Shown: positions 10,145-21,705, counted from the first letter of the stretch. The stretch: 64,000 nt of DNA from an uncultured Draconibacterium sp. (GCF_913063105.1 NZ_CAJXYQ010000002.1:372001-436000); one strand, 5' to 3'. The notes: generated by a model not told the origin, from the sequence alone. Program-made: numbers and translations.

Positions 10145-10187
10145 GTTTGAAATTAATTAAATCAAAAGACGATAAAGCACAAGCCTT

Positions 10188-11672
10188 ATGAAATACTTTT
10201 CGATAATATTTCTGGCAATACTTTTTTTCAATTCATGCACACCAACGGTGAGCAAGCCAAATATTATCTGGATTTTTTCTGATGACCATTCGTACCAAAC
10301 CATAGGAGCTTATGGCGGACGCTTGCAAGGTTTAAACCCAACACCAAACCTCGATATGCTGGCTGCCGAAGGTAAGCGTTTCAATAAATGTTATGTGGAA
10401 AACTCGATTTGTGCACCCAGTCGTGCGGCTTTGCTTACCGGAAAAATGAGCCACATGAATGGCAAATATACCAATACCAAACGCCACCCTTTTAATCACG
10501 ATCAACAGCAGTTTCAGAAAATTCTTCAGCAGAATGGTTACGAAACGGCCATGATCGGAAAAATCCACCTGGATGGATCTATGCAGGGGTTCGACTATTG
10601 GGAAGTGCTGCCGGGGCAGGGAAAATACTACAATCCTGAGTTTATTACCGAAGAGGGACAAACCAATTATAAAGGCCGTTATGTTACCGAAGTTATTACC
10701 GAACGTGCCTTAAACTGGTTAAAAAACGGCTGGTCGGGGCAAAAACCTTTTATGCTGATGGTGCACCATAAAGCGCCGCACCGAAACTGGGACCCGGCAA
10801 CCCAGCACATGCAGAAATACGAGGATGTTGAAATTCCGGAACCGAATAATTTATTTGATGATTATGCTACAAAAGGTACCGCAGTAAAAGAACAGGAACT
10901 GGATATTGCAAACAGCATGAATCTAAACAGAGATTTGAAGGCGGAAGGCGAAATGTATGCCAACGATCCCAGGTTTAAAAGCCGTTACGAGTGGATGGCT
11001 GATAACAAACCGGAAGGTAATGAACTTATAAAATGGAAATACCAGACCTACATGAAAGATTACCTGCGCTGCATTTGGAGTGTTGACGAAAGTATTGGCG
11101 AAATTATGCAAGCGCTAAAAGACCTTGATTTGGATGAAAACACGATTGTTTGCTACTCATCGGACCAAGGGTTTTACATGGGCGAGCATGGTTGGTTCGA
11201 TAAACGAATGATGTATGAAGAGTCGTTCCGTACACCCTTGCTGGTTAAATGGCCCGGAACCGTTCAGCCGGGAAGTGTAAACAATGACCTGGTGCAAAAC
11301 ATCGATTTTGCCGAAACTTTCCTTGATATTGCCGGAGCGCCAATTCCTGAGGATATGCAAGGGAAAAGCATTGTGCCACTGCTGAAAGGCGAAACACCTG
11401 CCGATTGGCGTCAATCGCTTTATTACCACTATTACGAATACCCGGGTGCACATGCTGTGCGTCGGCACGAAGGTGTAGCCAACAAAGAATATAAGTTGAT
11501 TCGTTTTTATGGAGAAGATGTGCCGAACGGCGAAGAATGGGAGTTTTTTGATTTAAAAAATGACCCATCAGAAATGACAAATATTTACAGCGAGTCAGGC
11601 GCACAGAATAAAATTGCTGAAATGAAAGAAGAGTTGGCGAGCTTGAGGGGAAAATATCAGGTAAAAGAATAA
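10188..11672 (+). CDS. S1 sulfatase lipoprotein (possibly S1_11-like)
   Basis: 494 residues. Hydrophobic N-terminus ending in NSC (Cys17) suggests a lipoprotein. The active-site motif CAPSR starts at Cys75 (formylglycine precursor). SDDH (31-34) supplies N-terminal metal ligands and SSDQGFYMGEH the C-terminal ones. HHKAPH is the conserved catalytic histidine region. It is a paralogue of the truncated sulfatase at the window start. The overall pattern resembles GlcNAc-6-sulfatase/S1_11-type enzymes; in porphyran loci such an enzyme removes 6-sulfate from L-galactose. That subfamily call is from memory of the family, not from a search. The next sulfatase starts 77 bp downstream. Confidence 0.9.
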   Translation: MKYFSIIFLAILFFNSCTPTVSKPNIIWIFSDDHSYQTIGAYGGRLQGLNPTPNLDMLAAEGKRFNKCYVENSICAPSRAALLTGKMSHMNGKYTNTKRHPFNHDQQQFQKILQQNGYETAMIGKIHLDGSMQGFDYWEVLPGQGKYYNPEFITEEGQTNYKGRYVTEVITERALNWLKNGWSGQKPFMLMVHHKAPHRNWDPATQHMQKYEDVEIPEPNNLFDDYATKGTAVKEQELDIANSMNLNRDLKAEGEMYANDPRFKSRYEWMADNKPEGNELIKWKYQTYMKDYLRCIWSVDESIGEIMQALKDLDLDENTIVCYSSDQGFYMGEHGWFDKRMMYEESFRTPLLVKWPGTVQPGSVNNDLVQNIDFAETFLDIAGAPIPEDMQGKSIVPLLKGETPADWRQSLYYHYYEYPGAHAVRRHEGVANKEYKLIRFYGEDVPNGEEWEFFDLKNDPSEMTNIYSESGAQNKIAEMKEELASLRGKYQVKE

Positions 11673-11749
11673 GTTCGAGTTAATCAGTGGTTTATGCGAC
11701 TGGGAAAATGTGCGATACCCATAGTGTTAGAAAGAAAAGATACTTTGAA

Positions 11750-13531
11750 ATGAAAAATATTGTAATTATAACCATTGCATTATTTATTGCAACCCACAGT
11801 TTTGCCGGTGGTAAAAAAACTCCGTCAAAACCCAATGTCATCCTGGTACTAACCGACGATCAGGGCATTGGAGATTTGGGGCGTCATGGAAATCCATACC
11901 TGAAAACACCCCATCTCGACAAGTTTTACGACGAAGCTGTTCATATGACCGATTTTCATGTAAGCCCTTTGTGCACACCAACGCGTGGAGCCATAATGAC
12001 CGGACGCTACCCAATAAATAATGGCGCCTGGGCTACCTTTAAAGGCCGCGATGCATTATCAAAAAATGCTCCGACTATGGCTGATGTATTTCGTCAAAAC
12101 GGCTATAAAACCGGGATTTTTGGGAAATGGCACCTTGGCGATAATTATCCGGTTCGTCCTACCGATTGTGGATTCGATGTAGCCATCCACCATAAAGCAG
12201 GGGGTGTTGGCGAGCTGTCGGACTATTGGGGAAACACCTATTTCAACGACACCTATTTTGTAAATAATTTGCCCACACAATTCGAAGGCTACTGTACCGA
12301 TGTTTGGTTTTCGGAGGCAATAAAATTTATTGAAGAGAACAAGGACGAACCTTTTTTTATCTATCTGCCAACCAATGCACCGCATTCGCCATTAATTGTT
12401 GCCGAAAAATATGCCGAACCTTATAAAGCACTGGAAGGCGATAAAATAGAAAATGCCAATTACCTCGGAATGATTGCCAACATCGATGAAAATTTTGGGA
12501 AACTCGATAAGTACTTAAATGAGAATAATCTTGCTGATAACACCATCCTTATTTTTATGACCGACAACGGAACCCAGTACGGGTTTAATTATGAAAAAGG
12601 AATGGGGCACAACCACGGTTTTCGGGGAAACAAACACAGTAAACTGGAAGGTGGACACCGGGTGCCCTTTTTAATCCGTTGGCCAAACGGTAAAGTTGAA
12701 GGATGCCGCGATGTTAATGAGCTTGCTGCCCATGTTGATTTAATTCCCACTTTGGCAGCTTTATGTGGCATTAAAATTCCGGATAATATGCCTTTAGATG
12801 GCATTGATTTTTCATTGCTGCTAACCACAAAAAACGCCACGCTTGAAGAGCGATCAGTATTTATACACCATCGGCAGGACTGGCGGCAACCGCACGATGT
12901 AAAACAAACCTGTATTCTGAAAGAAAACTGGCGACTGGTTAACGGCAGCGAGTTGTATGATATTGAAAACGACCGATTACAGTTGAATAACATTGCAGCA
13001 CAACATCCTGACCTTGTTAGCAGCTTACTTAACGACAACGAGCGTTTTTTAAAAATTACAAAAGCGAATCCCGAATACAGCGAGTTGCCTGCCAACGTAG
13101 TGGGTAGCAAGGTTCAAAACGAAATTACTTTAACCATTCAGCATGCCATTGGTGAAGGCTCCGGAATTTGGAAACCTGAACAGGTGGCAGAAGGAATAAA
13201 GAATAGTAACAATACACATGCCCTTGAGGTTGAACGTGCCGGGAATTACGAAATTCGCTGTTGCCGCTGGCCAAAAGAGTGCCCGGGGGCCGTATGGGGG
13301 ATACCTGCAAACAATCCGAAAAACGCCTATACTTACCAAACCATTAAACCGCAAAAAGTGCGGATTTCAATTGCCAACCAAATGTTTGAAAAAGAGATCA
13401 AGGGCGACGAAGAAGCCGTTAGTTTTAAGGTGAAGCTTATGCCTGGAAAAACCTTGTTGGTAAACGATTTTATTGAAGGAAAAGAAAAATATGGAGTGTA
13501 TTACACTTACATAAAATATTTGGGAGAATAA
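11750..13531 (+). CDS. Secreted arylsulfatase-type S1 sulfatase
   Basis: 593 residues from the ATG at 11750. A longer frame beginning at 11687 would place 21 charged residues before an obvious signal peptide (MKNIVIITIALF...), so the internal ATG is chosen. Motifs: LTDDQG (34-39), CTPTRG with formylglycine Cys75, FGKWHLGD, TNAPHSP and TDNGTQYG. After the sulfatase domain comes a C-terminal beta-rich module (about 460-593) with four cysteines in CCRWPKEC and neighbours. It resembles the extra domain of some arylsulfatase A-like algal enzymes. It is followed by GH2 at 13604, probably in one operon. The position of the removed sulfate is not predictable. Confidence 0.9.
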   Translation: MKNIVIITIALFIATHSFAGGKKTPSKPNVILVLTDDQGIGDLGRHGNPYLKTPHLDKFYDEAVHMTDFHVSPLCTPTRGAIMTGRYPINNGAWATFKGRDALSKNAPTMADVFRQNGYKTGIFGKWHLGDNYPVRPTDCGFDVAIHHKAGGVGELSDYWGNTYFNDTYFVNNLPTQFEGYCTDVWFSEAIKFIEENKDEPFFIYLPTNAPHSPLIVAEKYAEPYKALEGDKIENANYLGMIANIDENFGKLDKYLNENNLADNTILIFMTDNGTQYGFNYEKGMGHNHGFRGNKHSKLEGGHRVPFLIRWPNGKVEGCRDVNELAAHVDLIPTLAALCGIKIPDNMPLDGIDFSLLLTTKNATLEERSVFIHHRQDWRQPHDVKQTCILKENWRLVNGSELYDIENDRLQLNNIAAQHPDLVSSLLNDNERFLKITKANPEYSELPANVVGSKVQNEITLTIQHAIGEGSGIWKPEQVAEGIKNSNNTHALEVERAGNYEIRCCRWPKECPGAVWGIPANNPKNAYTYQTIKPQKVRISIANQMFEKEIKGDEEAVSFKVKLMPGKTLLVNDFIEGKEKYGVYYTYIKYLGE

Positions 13532-13536
13532 TAACT

Positions 13537-13590
13537 CTTGTCAAGACGCTCTCGCCGGGTCAATTCGCCGGGACTTCGCGCGTCCGCAAG
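13537..13590. repeat. GC-rich imperfect palindrome between sulfatase and GH2
   Basis: A 54-bp stretch bounded by CTTG/CAAG, with inner GACGC (13545-13549) / GCGTC (13580-13584) and two direct copies of TCGCCGGG 13 bp apart. It is much more GC-rich than its surroundings and fills the entire gap before the GH2 leader. It looks like a REP-type mobile palindrome or remnant. Confidence 0.4.
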
Positions 13591-13603
13591 CAAAAACGTA
13601 AAC

Positions 13604-16126
13604 ATGAAAACTGTAACATTTCTACTATTAATTCTATTTGGCATTTCAACGTTAAATGCCCAAACGATTCAACGTGAAACCGATTTTAATTTTAACTGGA
13701 AATTTACACTTGTTGAAAGTACCGATTTACCCAGCCAGCTTCCGTTGGATGACAGTAATTGGCGCGATGTGAGGTTACCACACGATTGGAGTGTTGAATT
13801 TCCTTTTTCTGACGAATGGGAAGGCTGTACCGGTTATTTACCGGGTGGAGTGGGGATTTACCAAAAACATTTTAAAACACCTGCGTCGCCAAAAGAGAAA
13901 AGCGTTTTTGTAAAATTCGATGGCGTATACAACAATGCAACTTTTTGGCTTAACGGGAAACTGCTTGGCGAGAATCCTTATGGTTATTCACCTGTCAACT
14001 GGGATTTAACGCCACATTTAAAAACCGATGGTTCTGATAATGTTTTAACTGTTCATGTCGATCATTCGCGCTATGCCGACAGTAGATGGTACACTGGAAG
14101 TGGAATCTACCGAAATGTTAAATTGGTTACTGTTGATAAACTTCATATTCCAATCTGGGGTACGTTTATTACCACACCAGAGGTAGACGAAAATGAGGCT
14201 AAAGTACAGCTTAAAATTAAGGTTAAAAACCAAACCGGAAACAGCAATTTTACCCTCGAAACTAAACTGGTTGATAACAATGGAAATGTTGTTGCAAAAC
14301 AAATCGATGAATTGAAACTTGGCAAGAACTCAGAGGAAGAATTCACTCAGAATTTTTCAGTGACTAAACCTAATTTATGGGATTGCGAAAATCCAAATAT
14401 GTACAAAGCCATAACTACCATCTCGAAAAAGGGAGAGGTGGTCGATGAGTATATCACTCCCTTCGGAATCCGCAGTATCGAGTTTGTCGCCAACAAAGGC
14501 TTTTCCCTGAACGGGAAGTCGACATTTATGAAAGGCGTTTGTTTGCACCACGATGCCGGTTTGGTGGGGGCAGCTGTTCCTGAAGGCGTTTGGCGACGCA
14601 GGTTACAAGCCTTAAAAGATGGAGGTGTAAATGCTATTCGGGGCTCTCATAATCCTGTGTCGGAAGAGTTTCTCGATCTTTGCGATGAAATGGGATTTTT
14701 GGTACAGAACGAAATTTTTGACGAGCTGGATTACCCAAAAGACAAACGTCTGAATTTACACGAACGACACGACGATTACCTCTCTCGAGGTTATACCGAG
14801 CATTTCCAGGAGTGGGCCAAAAGTGATTTGGAACGCACCGTTTTACGCGATCGCAACCATCCATCAGTTGTTCAGTGGAGTATTGGTAACGAAATTGAGT
14901 GGACTTACTTAAGCTATCGTTATGTAACTGGTTTTTGGACAGATCCTGAAGATCCAACCAAATCATCAGGTAATTTCTGGGGAGACCGACCAATGTTTAG
15001 CGCTGATGAAATGCGCGAACGCTACGAATCAATGGACAAGGAAGAATATGTGCTTGGAGAAACATCGCAATGCATAGCCGACTGGATACGCGAATTGGAT
15101 ACCAGTCGCCCAACTACTGCCAATCACATTATTCCGCAGGTGAGCCACGTTAGTGGTTATGCCGATGCAGTTGATATTGCCGGTTACAGTTACCGCAATA
15201 ACATTTTTCCCTGGTCGAAATACTATTTTCCCAACAAACAAACTACTATCAACGAATGTCCCGGAACCTGGGACGATTGGATACAAGTGCTGGAGTACCC
15301 GGGCGTGTTCAGCATATTTATGTGGACTGGTATTGATTACCTGGGCGAAAGTCACGAACGCTGGCCGGGGCGTCGTCCGTGGGGTGACATGCTTGATTTA
15401 GCCGGATTTAAAGTGCAGGGCTGGAACTACTTTAAAAGTATTTGGGTAGATGATCCGCATCTTTCAATTGGTACCTTGCCGCTGGAAGGTTCAGGTTTTG
15501 GCGTAGATAAAATGTCGGGATTTGCCTTGGCCGATAGTGAGAAATCGTTTCGGTGGCGCGATTCGGAAATGCATTGGAATTACAAAGTTGGCGATACCTT
15601 GCTGGTTGAAGTTTGCTCGAACTATTCTACAGTTGAATTATTACTAAACGGAAAATCATTGGGATTCCGCAGTATGAGTGAAAGTCCCGACCGATTAATG
15701 CGCTGGGTAGTTCCTTTCGAAGCCGGAAAACTGGAAGCCCGTGCAGTACTGGGCAGCGAAAAAACAAAAACAGCACTGGTAACTGCATCAGAGCCGGTAA
15801 AAATGGAACTTTCTTCTGACAAATCATCCCTAATCGCCGATGCCTACGATGTGGCGCACCTGGTGGTTCAGTTAGTTGATAAAAACGGCAATGCAGTATT
15901 AACCGAAAACACCACTGTTGAGTTTGAACTTGAAGGACCTGCAAAATTATTGGGTGTTGATTGTGCAAATCACCATAAACACCAGGAGTTTCAATCGAAT
16001 AATATCGAAACCTACAAAGGTCGGTGTTTGGCCATTATTCAATCTACAAAAGAAGCCGGAACAGTTAAAATTACGGCAAAAGCCAATGGTTTTGAAGGCC
16101 AGGCAGTAGTTCTTCAAATGAAATAA
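13604..16126 (+). CDS. Secreted GH2 glycosidase (beta-galactosidase-like) with extra C-terminal beta domains
   Basis: 840 residues from the ATG at 13604. A frame open from 13538 runs through the GC-rich palindrome and is rejected as coding. Signal peptide to about residue 19 (LNAQ). Order: jelly-roll sugar-binding domain (about 25-180), immunoglobulin-like domain (about 190-290), TIM barrel (about 295-610), then C-terminal Ig-like/DUF4982-type domains. The acid/base is Glu430 in WSIGNE; the likely nucleophile is Glu551 in TTINEC, before the FMWTGIDYLGE strand. It probably removes beta-linked galactose from the non-reducing end of agar- or porphyran-type oligosaccharides, acting in alternation with GH117. 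Exact linkage is inferred. Confidence 0.9.
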   Translation: MKTVTFLLLILFGISTLNAQTIQRETDFNFNWKFTLVESTDLPSQLPLDDSNWRDVRLPHDWSVEFPFSDEWEGCTGYLPGGVGIYQKHFKTPASPKEKSVFVKFDGVYNNATFWLNGKLLGENPYGYSPVNWDLTPHLKTDGSDNVLTVHVDHSRYADSRWYTGSGIYRNVKLVTVDKLHIPIWGTFITTPEVDENEAKVQLKIKVKNQTGNSNFTLETKLVDNNGNVVAKQIDELKLGKNSEEEFTQNFSVTKPNLWDCENPNMYKAITTISKKGEVVDEYITPFGIRSIEFVANKGFSLNGKSTFMKGVCLHHDAGLVGAAVPEGVWRRRLQALKDGGVNAIRGSHNPVSEEFLDLCDEMGFLVQNEIFDELDYPKDKRLNLHERHDDYLSRGYTEHFQEWAKSDLERTVLRDRNHPSVVQWSIGNEIEWTYLSYRYVTGFWTDPEDPTKSSGNFWGDRPMFSADEMRERYESMDKEEYVLGETSQCIADWIRELDTSRPTTANHIIPQVSHVSGYADAVDIAGYSYRNNIFPWSKYYFPNKQTTINECPGTWDDWIQVLEYPGVFSIFMWTGIDYLGESHERWPGRRPWGDMLDLAGFKVQGWNYFKSIWVDDPHLSIGTLPLEGSGFGVDKMSGFALADSEKSFRWRDSEMHWNYKVGDTLLVEVCSNYSTVELLLNGKSLGFRSMSESPDRLMRWVVPFEAGKLEARAVLGSEKTKTALVTASEPVKMELSSDKSSLIADAYDVAHLVVQLVDKNGNAVLTENTTVEFELEGPAKLLGVDCANHHKHQEFQSNNIETYKGRCLAIIQSTKEAGTVKITAKANGFEGQAVVLQMK

Positions 16127-16131
16127 AACCT

Positions 16132-16192
16132 CTCGCAAGCCGCAGAGACGCAAAGAAGAATTTAAAACTTTGCGTCTTAGCGACTTTGCGAG
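16132..16192. repeat. 61-bp palindromic intergenic repeat (MITE-like)
   Basis: Left arm 16132-16155 and right arm 16168-16192 are near-complementary (GACGCAAAG / CTTTGCGTC core, outer CTCGCAA / TTTGCGAG) with a 12-bp AT loop. Such GCAGAGACGCAAAG-type palindromes are scattered in Bacteroidota and Chlorobi genomes. It sits between GH2 and GH117 and may act as a processing or termination hairpin. Confidence 0.7.
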
Positions 16193-16205
16193 CAAAATAA
16201 AGAAC

Positions 16206-17477
16206 ATGAAAATACTAACATTAATTATTTTACTGGCCGCCGTACTTTTTTCTTGTCAGCCGCAGCAAAAGGAAACTGCAAGTGCCGAAACCCCACAAGA
16301 ACAGGGTGGTTTTCCATTCGTACTTCCAAAAGAAAAGCCAAACCGTGAAATGAGTGCGGCCATGGAGCGTATTTATACCGATTATGAGGCGCCTCAGCCA
16401 CACAACAATGAACTGTTTAGCCAGTTTAAATACACCGAGCTGAAAGGATTCGATTACAATGGCCACGACGGAACAATCTCGCGCCGCGACCCCTCTAAAA
16501 TCCTTTATCACAATGGCAAATATTACCTTTGGTACACTTACCGAAATACACCTACTCCACCGCAGGGGGCCGAAAAATGTACCGATGAAATACCTTCATC
16601 AGATTGGGATTTGGCAGAGATTTGGTATGCCACCTCGGAAGATGGTTTTACCTGGGAAGAGCAGGGCGTTGCCATTAAGCGCCCCGAAAAACCAATTGTT
16701 GGCTGGCGTGCTGTTACTACAACTGATATTTTAGAGTGGGAAGGTAAATATTATCTTTACTATCAGGGGTTTATGGAAGCAAGCGGTAAGCGTGGCGACG
16801 ATTGCCCTGTGGCAGTTTCGTGGGCCGATTCGCCCGATGGGCCATGGACACCCTACAATAAAATTGTAATACCCAATGGGGCAGAAGGCGAGTGGGATCA
16901 GTATTCCATTCACGACCCGTATCCCCTGGTGCACGATGGCAAAATTTATATTTATTACAAATCAGACATTGGCGAAAAACCACATTTGGTACGTATGCAG
17001 GGACTGGCAATTGCCGATAATCCGCTGGGGCCTTTTAAAAAGCATCCCTTAAATCCGCTTATCACTTCGGGCCACGAAACTTGCTTGTTTCCGTTTAGAG
17101 GCGGGGTTGCCGCACTGGTATACAAAGATGGACCGGAGCACAACACTATTCAGTATGCCGACGACTGGGTGAATTTTGAAATTGCATCGATTACTGAATT
17201 AATGCCATACGCGGCAGCACCTTATGTACCTGATGCTTTTACGAATACAAAAGATGGACGTGGAATAACCTGGGGCATGGCACATTTCATCAACTATAAC
17301 AACAACTGGAATACCTTTCATTCGGTACTGGTGCGCTTCGATTGTGATTTAAGCCTTGATTTGCACGACCCTGAAATGAAAGAACATCGTGTACAACATA
17401 CACCGGCTGAATTTTATCGCCAGGGATTGAGCAAAAAACAACTTGAACGTATTCAGAAAGAAAATATAAATAAGTGA
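16206..17477 (+). CDS. GH117-type 3,6-anhydro-L-galactosidase-like lipoprotein (copy 1)
   Basis: 423 residues from the ATG at 16206. The frame extends upstream only through the palindromic repeat. Lipobox LFSC (Cys17). Family signs: [65 protein letters not shown] and SGHET, with His290-Glu291. A histidine in this position is the proposed general acid of characterised GH117 enzymes, which release 3,6-anhydro-L-galactose from agar oligosaccharides. It is paralogous along its whole length to the gene at 28321. The downstream sulfatase overlaps or nearly overlaps its stop codon, so the two are co-transcribed. Substrate identity is inferred from family plus context. Confidence 0.88.
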   Translation: MKILTLIILLAAVLFSCQPQQKETASAETPQEQGGFPFVLPKEKPNREMSAAMERIYTDYEAPQPHNNELFSQFKYTELKGFDYNGHDGTISRRDPSKILYHNGKYYLWYTYRNTPTPPQGAEKCTDEIPSSDWDLAEIWYATSEDGFTWEEQGVAIKRPEKPIVGWRAVTTTDILEWEGKYYLYYQGFMEASGKRGDDCPVAVSWADSPDGPWTPYNKIVIPNGAEGEWDQYSIHDPYPLVHDGKIYIYYKSDIGEKPHLVRMQGLAIADNPLGPFKKHPLNPLITSGHETCLFPFRGGVAALVYKDGPEHNTIQYADDWVNFEIASITELMPYAAAPYVPDAFTNTKDGRGITWGMAHFINYNNNWNTFHSVLVRFDCDLSLDLHDPEMKEHRVQHTPAEFYRQGLSKKQLERIQKENINK

Positions 17478-17479
17478 GA

Positions 17480-18898
17480 ATGTACAGAACAAGCCTAATA
17501 TTGATTGTTGTCTTTTGTTTCATTGTGGTTACAGGGCATGCTCAAAATCAACAAAAACCAAACATCGTGCTTTTGTTCTCCGACGATGCCGGATACGGAG
17601 ATTTTGGCTTTCAGGGAAGTAAAACGTTTAAAACACCCAACCTTGATAAGTTGGCAACAGAAGGAGTGGTTTTCAGCCAGGCCTACGTAACGGCAGCCGT
17701 TTGTGGCCCCTCGCGTGCCGGATTGTTAACCGGGCAGTATCAGCAACGTTTTGGTATTGAGGAAAATAACGTTCCCGGATATATGAGCCAGTCTTCAGGA
17801 TTATTGGGCGACGAAATGGGATTACCAACTCATTTGCCAACGATTGCCGATCACCTTAAAAAATTGGGCTACACCTCAGCTATTATTGGTAAGTGGCACT
17901 TGGGCGGCAACGACCGGTACCATCCCTTAAAACGAGGATTCGACGAATTTTATGGTTTTCGTGGTGGTGCGCGTAGTTTTTGGGAATTATCGGAGGAGGA
18001 AAAAGTTAAGAAACCAGAAGACAGATTGGAACGTGGATTTGCAAATTTTAAAGAGCACGAAGGCTACCTGACGGAAAGTCTTGCCAACGAGGCCTGTGAT
18101 TTTATCAGCAGGAATAAAGAGCAGCCGTTTTTTCTGTATCTCTCGTTTAATGCAGTGCATACACCAATGCAGGCAAAAAAGGAAGATTTGGCTCAGGTAG
18201 AGGGATTAGGTTTAACAGGAAAACGCAAAACTCTGGCAGCCATGACAATTGCCCTGGACCGCGCATGTGGGCAGGTGTTGGATAAGTTAAAAGAATTGGG
18301 ATTAGATGAAAATACCCTGGTTGTTTTTGCCAACGATAATGGCGGGCCTACCGATTCAAACGGAGCATCTAATTATCCATTAAGCGGAACAAAAGCCAAT
18401 CACTTGGAAGGCGGAATTCGTATCCCCTGTATAATGCGTTTGCCAGGTGTTATTGCCCGCGGAAGTGGCTTTGAGTACCCGGTTAGTACCCTCGACTTTT
18501 TGCCAACTTTTGTTGAGCTGGCTGGTGGTCAATCCGATACTATTCAGAACATTGATGGCGTTAACCTGATGCCCTACATTACAGGAGCTAACAAAAATAG
18601 GCCACACGAAATGCTATTCTGGAAAAAAGAAAACCGCGGCGTAATCCGTAAAGGCGATTATAAACTGTTGCGTTTTCCCGACCGTCCGGCTGAATTGTAC
18701 AATATTGCAACAGACCAAAGCGAAAGAGTTAACCTGGCCTATGAGCAGCCAGAGCGTGTGAAAGAAATGTATAAACGCTTGTTTGAATGGGAAAAAGGTT
18801 TGGAGCGTCCGCTGTGGATGTTAGACCGTTTTTACGAAGGGAAAGCCATGGAACGAATGGATACGTACCGAGAACAGAAAAGAGATGAATATGAATAG
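17480..18898 (+). CDS. Secreted S1 sulfatase with CGPSR active site
   Basis: 472 residues from the ATG at 17480. A GTG at 17474 overlaps the GH117 stop codon and is the alternative start. Signal peptide to about residue 21. Formylglycine motif CGPSRAG at Cys75; SDDAGYGD metal ligands; [33 protein letters not shown]. The C-G-P-S-R form and QYQQRFG that follows are typical of S1 subfamilies active on galactan and carrageenan sulfates, such as S1_19, but the subfamily is not established here. It is translationally coupled at both ends: 2 bp after GH117, and overlapping the beta-helix gene by 14 bp. Confidence 0.9.
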   Translation: MYRTSLILIVVFCFIVVTGHAQNQQKPNIVLLFSDDAGYGDFGFQGSKTFKTPNLDKLATEGVVFSQAYVTAAVCGPSRAGLLTGQYQQRFGIEENNVPGYMSQSSGLLGDEMGLPTHLPTIADHLKKLGYTSAIIGKWHLGGNDRYHPLKRGFDEFYGFRGGARSFWELSEEEKVKKPEDRLERGFANFKEHEGYLTESLANEACDFISRNKEQPFFLYLSFNAVHTPMQAKKEDLAQVEGLGLTGKRKTLAAMTIALDRACGQVLDKLKELGLDENTLVVFANDNGGPTDSNGASNYPLSGTKANHLEGGIRIPCIMRLPGVIARGSGFEYPVSTLDFLPTFVELAGGQSDTIQNIDGVNLMPYITGANKNRPHEMLFWKKENRGVIRKGDYKLLRFPDRPAELYNIATDQSERVNLAYEQPERVKEMYKRLFEWEKGLERPLWMLDRFYEGKAMERMDTYREQKRDEYE

Positions 18899-21635
18899 AA
18901 TTGTTTATTGTTTGATTTTTGTATTGGGGAGTTTGGTGAGTGGGGCCGAAACCATTCATGTTTATTCCACTGAAATTCCATGGAGGTCTCAGACTATTGC
19001 CACCGATACGGATAAGATTTATTCCATTAATGAAGCAATAAATCAGGCCAGTGAAGGCGATAGCATTGTTATTCACGAAGGAATTTATCGCGAAAATATT
19101 ACGGTAAATAAGAACAATTTAACTTTTCAGAACTACAATACTGACTATGTTTTGGTTACCGGAGCAGAAGTTGTAACCGATTGGACTGAAGCTCTCAACA
19201 TGGCTGATGGTATAATGGAAGCCGATATCTCAGGACTTGACATTGAAACCGATTACACCCAGCTTTTTGCCAATGGCGAAAGCCAGCTGATGGCACGCCA
19301 CCCAAACAATGTTACCGGCGATATGATGGAGCCCATGAACCCGGAGAGTGGTTATGCCTTGCTTAGTAATGTGTATAAAGATGCCGGAGCTGGTGCCAGC
19401 GGATACGCTACTTTCGAGGGAACAACTATTCCTGATGTAGACTTAAACGGAGGAATTTTCCGGGGCATGACGGGAAAAATGCGCAATTATGTGTACGGAA
19501 CAGTTTCGGCTTCATCGGGCAATACCCTAACTTTTACGGCGATTAACAACGGGGCATGGAAAAACGAAGCGGCAATTAGCAATACCCAGCATAAATTTGG
19601 TTGGGGTTTTGTTCTGCATAAAAATTTAATAGATGTTCCGGGCGAATGGTTTGCCGATAATAACAAACTATATTATCTGCCACACGAAGGGCAAAATATG
19701 GATTCAACACGCATTGAAATTCAGGTGCGCGAAAGGGTGTTGGTACTCAATAATACATCGGGTGTTACCGTAAAAGGTATCAATTTTATCGCCGGAAATG
19801 TAGACATGCAAAATACTTCCGGAGCCAGCATCTGCGATTGTTCCATACGCTATCTTTATCCTTTCTGGACCCCTTTGGGATACGGGCAAAACGATACCGA
19901 TAAAAAGGGGATTTATCTTGAGAACAGCTCAGCTAATACATTCAAAAATAACTATGTAGCACATTCGTGGGGCAATATGTTTGCGCTGCGGTCGTGTACC
20001 AACACGCAATTCGAAAACTGTGTGATTGAAGATTTTGGCTGGGTAGGTGTTTTTACTTCAGCCATTCATGTAAACAAAGGAGATAATACCCATATTAACA
20101 AATGTACTTTTGGCGATGCCGGCCGTTTTCAGGTTCGTATTGATGGAAACGACCCAACTACAGTGAACATTATTGATTGCGATTTTTATGGTTCAATGAA
20201 AATGGGAGAGGATGCCGGCCCAATTGAAGCAACCAGCACCGGGCGTATTGGCGCGTTAAATTTAAAAGGAAGTGAAATTGCCTACAATAAAATACACGAT
20301 GTACAAGGTGTTCCCGTATCCGATGGTGGATACCTAAGGGTTAAGGCCACAGCTTTTTATATGGAAGACACCGAGAATTATACCGCCCATCATAACCTGA
20401 TTTACAACATTAAACACGAGGGCTACGAAGGGCCACATGAAATTGAAAAGGTGGGCGAATTTTTGTACCTCGGACCACGCTATAATCCCATGTATCATCC
20501 TGTAAACTACTACAACAACACCATCTGGAATGTAGACGAAAATATTGGTATTTGGAACATTGAAATAGATAACTGGGAAGAACTGGGGCTAACGCCGCCC
20601 GATACCACCGGGTTTATGAAAGATGGCCATTTTGCCAATAATATTTTTATGAATGGGCCCGGTTACAAAATGAGCTATAATCGGCAGGTAATTAGTAGTA
20701 CCGGAGCCAGAGTTGATTGGGCTACAAGTCCGGCAGGGGCCAGTATTCAAACCACCAACTTTGAGGAATACACCACACACTGTGCAAATTGGGGCTACCA
20801 GTTCAATCCGGAAACCAATCAGTTTTTTGATTTTGAAGATGCTGCTGAAAATTTTGTTGATGCAGCCAACGGCGACTTTACTTTGCTTGATGGCTCGCTG
20901 GCGGTGGGAACAGGAACGGAATTAGAAGGTTTTACAGGCTCATCTGCTCCCGATTGCGGTGCTTTGGAAGGTGGCAACCGTGTTCTTTTGGCCGGCGCAA
21001 ACTTAACAATTCCCAATTTTAAAGAGGAAGGCACGAATGCTATCCCCGAAACGGAATGGATAAAATATGTTGAGTTCCCGGAAGAATTTATCGATACAAC
21101 TACTGTTTTCGAATTGAAGCTGGCTTACAATGTTTTTACCGAACGCGATATTGTGGTTTCCTTTCGCACTCCGGAGGATACTTACATTGCACAGGGACGT
21201 AAAACTGTTCAGCACGGTAGCGATACCATAAGCATTACTGTTCAGACTGAACAGGCTCAAACCATTGCCAACGATTATATTTTTATGGCTGCACTTCGCC
21301 CGAAAGGTGGTGCCTGGAACGAGAATATTTTTACGCACACCTTAACGGCCGATATTGTTTCCGTTTTAACCTCGGTAGGAGTATCTTTCATGGATACGAA
21401 TTTGCTTTTATTTCCAAATCCTGCCCGCAATGTAATAAGCATCAGTGGTTTAAATGAGGCTGGTGAAGATTTAAATATTCGAATTTATTCGCTTGACGGA
21501 AAAAATGTAATTGCTTCACCTGGCAGTGGGGCAGTCGGCGATTTGGAGATAGATATTTCAAACCTTTCTCCGGGAATGTACTTCGTTCATATAGAAAATT
21601 ATCCTGGTCAGAAATTAAAATTTGTAAAAAAATAA
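18885..21635 (+). CDS. Large secreted right-handed beta-helix protein with T9SS C-terminal domain
   Basis: 916 residues. The start overlaps the sulfatase stop by 14 bp; ATG 18891 is an alternative. After a short signal peptide comes a [17 protein letters not shown] opening typical of parallel beta-helix glycan enzymes. A long run of helix turns with Asn ladders follows ([28 protein letters not shown]-type turns). There is then a beta-sandwich (about 700-830) and a T9SS type-A sorting domain (about 840-916: [29 protein letters not shown]). The layout resembles GH141-type or lyase-type enzymes. The T9SS tail predicts export through the type IX system and cell-surface anchoring. Catalytic family is not certain. 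Confidence 0.8.
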   Translation: MNMNRIVYCLIFVLGSLVSGAETIHVYSTEIPWRSQTIATDTDKIYSINEAINQASEGDSIVIHEGIYRENITVNKNNLTFQNYNTDYVLVTGAEVVTDWTEALNMADGIMEADISGLDIETDYTQLFANGESQLMARHPNNVTGDMMEPMNPESGYALLSNVYKDAGAGASGYATFEGTTIPDVDLNGGIFRGMTGKMRNYVYGTVSASSGNTLTFTAINNGAWKNEAAISNTQHKFGWGFVLHKNLIDVPGEWFADNNKLYYLPHEGQNMDSTRIEIQVRERVLVLNNTSGVTVKGINFIAGNVDMQNTSGASICDCSIRYLYPFWTPLGYGQNDTDKKGIYLENSSANTFKNNYVAHSWGNMFALRSCTNTQFENCVIEDFGWVGVFTSAIHVNKGDNTHINKCTFGDAGRFQVRIDGNDPTTVNIIDCDFYGSMKMGEDAGPIEATSTGRIGALNLKGSEIAYNKIHDVQGVPVSDGGYLRVKATAFYMEDTENYTAHHNLIYNIKHEGYEGPHEIEKVGEFLYLGPRYNPMYHPVNYYNNTIWNVDENIGIWNIEIDNWEELGLTPPDTTGFMKDGHFANNIFMNGPGYKMSYNRQVISSTGARVDWATSPAGASIQTTNFEEYTTHCANWGYQFNPETNQFFDFEDAAENFVDAANGDFTLLDGSLAVGTGTELEGFTGSSAPDCGALEGGNRVLLAGANLTIPNFKEEGTNAIPETEWIKYVEFPEEFIDTTTVFELKLAYNVFTERDIVVSFRTPEDTYIAQGRKTVQHGSDTISITVQTEQAQTIANDYIFMAALRPKGGAWNENIFTHTLTADIVSVLTSVGVSFMDTNLLLFPNPARNVISISGLNEAGEDLNIRIYSLDGKNVIASPGSGAVGDLEIDISNLSPGMYFVHIENYPGQKLKFVKK

Positions 21636-21705
21636 TTTCTGAAAGAAAAAGGTTCGATACTGAATTTTGAAAGTAGTTCCATGGTATTAATTTAAAATTA
21701 TTGAA

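Noticed and set aside
12589..13110. 173-codon minus-strand frame inside the CTPTR sulfatase
   Set aside because: Serine/arginine-rich antisense artefact; the sulfatase on the plus strand is complete.
13538..13603. Extended N-terminus for the GH2 protein
   Set aside because: The extension is translated from the GC-rich palindrome (Arg/Ser-rich) and precedes a normal signal peptide starting at 13604.
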